From assembly GCA_005885325.1 (NCBI GenBank), contig VAYX01000166.1, positions 1 through 6,042 of the forward strand: a stretch of DNA of 6,042 bases. The letters run 5' to 3'. The notes under the pieces were generated by a model. It was not told where the DNA came from, did no database searches, and saw only the letters and a program-made list of their open reading frames with translations. Of this stretch, positions 5,671-6,042 are shown piece after piece (the first letter of the stretch is position 1; the number at the start of each line of letters is the position of its first letter). This stretch comes from Actinomycetota bacterium (lineage in GTDB: Bacteria > Actinomycetota > UBA4738 > HRBIN12). A program made the position numbers and the translations under genes.

Positions 5671-5689
5671 GGCGACGCCGCGCGTCGTC
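5671..5689. terminator. Possible bidirectional hairpin between rnpB and lipA
   Basis: GGCGACGC, loop CGC, GCGTCGTC forms an eight-pair stem with one G-U, about 20 bases after the RNase P RNA and overlapping the lipA stop codon. Two convergent transcripts end here, which suits a shared terminator. There is no T tract on either side, so it is not a canonical intrinsic terminator; GC-rich actinobacteria often have such U-less hairpins, or the stem could be chance. Confidence 0.35.
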
Positions 5690-6042
5690 ACGCGGTTCTC
5701 GCCGCGTCGAGCGCGCGGCGAAGTTGCCTCCCCGCGTGGTACGAGCTCCGGACGAGCGGGCCGGCCTCGACGTGGGTGATGCCGAGCGATTCGCCGGTCC
5801 GCTTGTGCTCGGCGAACTCCTCGGGCGTCACCCACCGGTCCACCGGCAGATGGAGCTTCGTGGGCTGCAGGTACTGGCCCATGGTCAGGATGTCGCAGCT
5901 CGCCCCGGCCAGGTCACGGAGCGCGTCCGGCACCTCCTCGGGCCGCTCGCCCATCCCCAGGATGAGGTTCGACTTCGTCACCTGGCCGGGCCGGGCTCGC
6001 TTGGCCAACCGCAGCACATCCAGCGAACGCTGGTACCCGAAG
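5688..6042 (-). CDS. lipA: Lipoyl synthase, C-terminal part
   Basis: This is the last 117 or so codons of lipoyl synthase; the gene enters from the right edge and its start and both cysteine motifs lie outside. The enzyme is a radical SAM protein that inserts two sulfurs into protein-bound octanoyl chains to make the lipoyl cofactor of 2-oxoacid dehydrogenases and the glycine cleavage system. Visible hallmarks are TKSNLILGMGE, LTMGQYLQPTKLHLPVDRWV, PEEFAEHKRTGESLGI and AGPLVRSSYHAG. The RSSY contains the conserved serine that ligates the auxiliary [4Fe-4S] cluster. An extra tail of about 15 residues rich in Arg and Ala follows, which is ordinary variation. The frame is open to the window edge (FGYQRSLDVLRLAKRA precedes the hallmarks), so the GTG at 6017 is not a real start. 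It is convergent with rnpB; lipB may lie upstream, off the window. Confidence 0.96.
   Translation of the reverse strand, partial: FGYQRSLDVLRLAKRARPGQVTKSNLILGMGERPEEVPDALRDLAGASCDILTMGQYLQPTKLHLPVDRWVTPEEFAEHKRTGESLGITHVEAGPLVRSSYHAGRQLRRALDAARTA

Overview
This 6,042-base window is a gene-dense, high-GC stretch that reads as chromosomal sequence from an actinobacterium or close relative (inference). The indications are an Rv2578c-type radical SAM protein, the order zinc-ribbon coiled-coil gene then RNase HI that I recall from Mycobacterium tuberculosis (Rv2229c-Rv2228c), a type A RNase P RNA, and possible leaderless promoters. No IS element, phage gene, tRNA or CRISPR array is visible.

Left part (1-3177, + strand): the last 63 codons of a PAS-like protein, then directly abutting (TGA|GTG) a complete metallo-beta-lactamase-fold hydrolase with a strong Shine-Dalgarno. 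After a 66-base gap with a candidate promoter comes a radical SAM gene of the Rv2578c family interrupted by an in-frame 345-residue intein (1348-2382). The intein has a two-motif LAGLIDADG homing endonuclease domain. It sits exactly at the third cysteine of the CX3CX2C motif that binds the catalytic [4Fe-4S] cluster, and splicing would restore a 341-residue enzyme. This is the most interesting object in the window.

Middle part (3237-4402, + strand): a coiled-coil/C4 zinc-ribbon protein (DUF164 family), followed with a 4-base overlap by RNase HI. RNase HI lacks any ATG, GTG or TTG codon ahead of its catalytic core and appears to start at CTG within CTGA. Its 3' end overlaps, tail to tail, a minus-strand gene for an unrecognised lipoprotein (4350-5228).

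Right part: the RNase P RNA gene (about 5265-5650, + strand) is transcribed divergently from the lipoprotein gene across a spacer of about 36 bases. Beyond a short hairpin, the C-terminal third of lipoyl synthase (lipA) runs in on the minus strand and is cut by the window end.

Functional links: zinc ribbon, RNase HI and RNase P RNA form a small nucleic-acid cluster. The radical SAM gene and lipA both encode Fe-S radical enzymes but belong to separate units. Every gap between genes is shorter than 300 bases.
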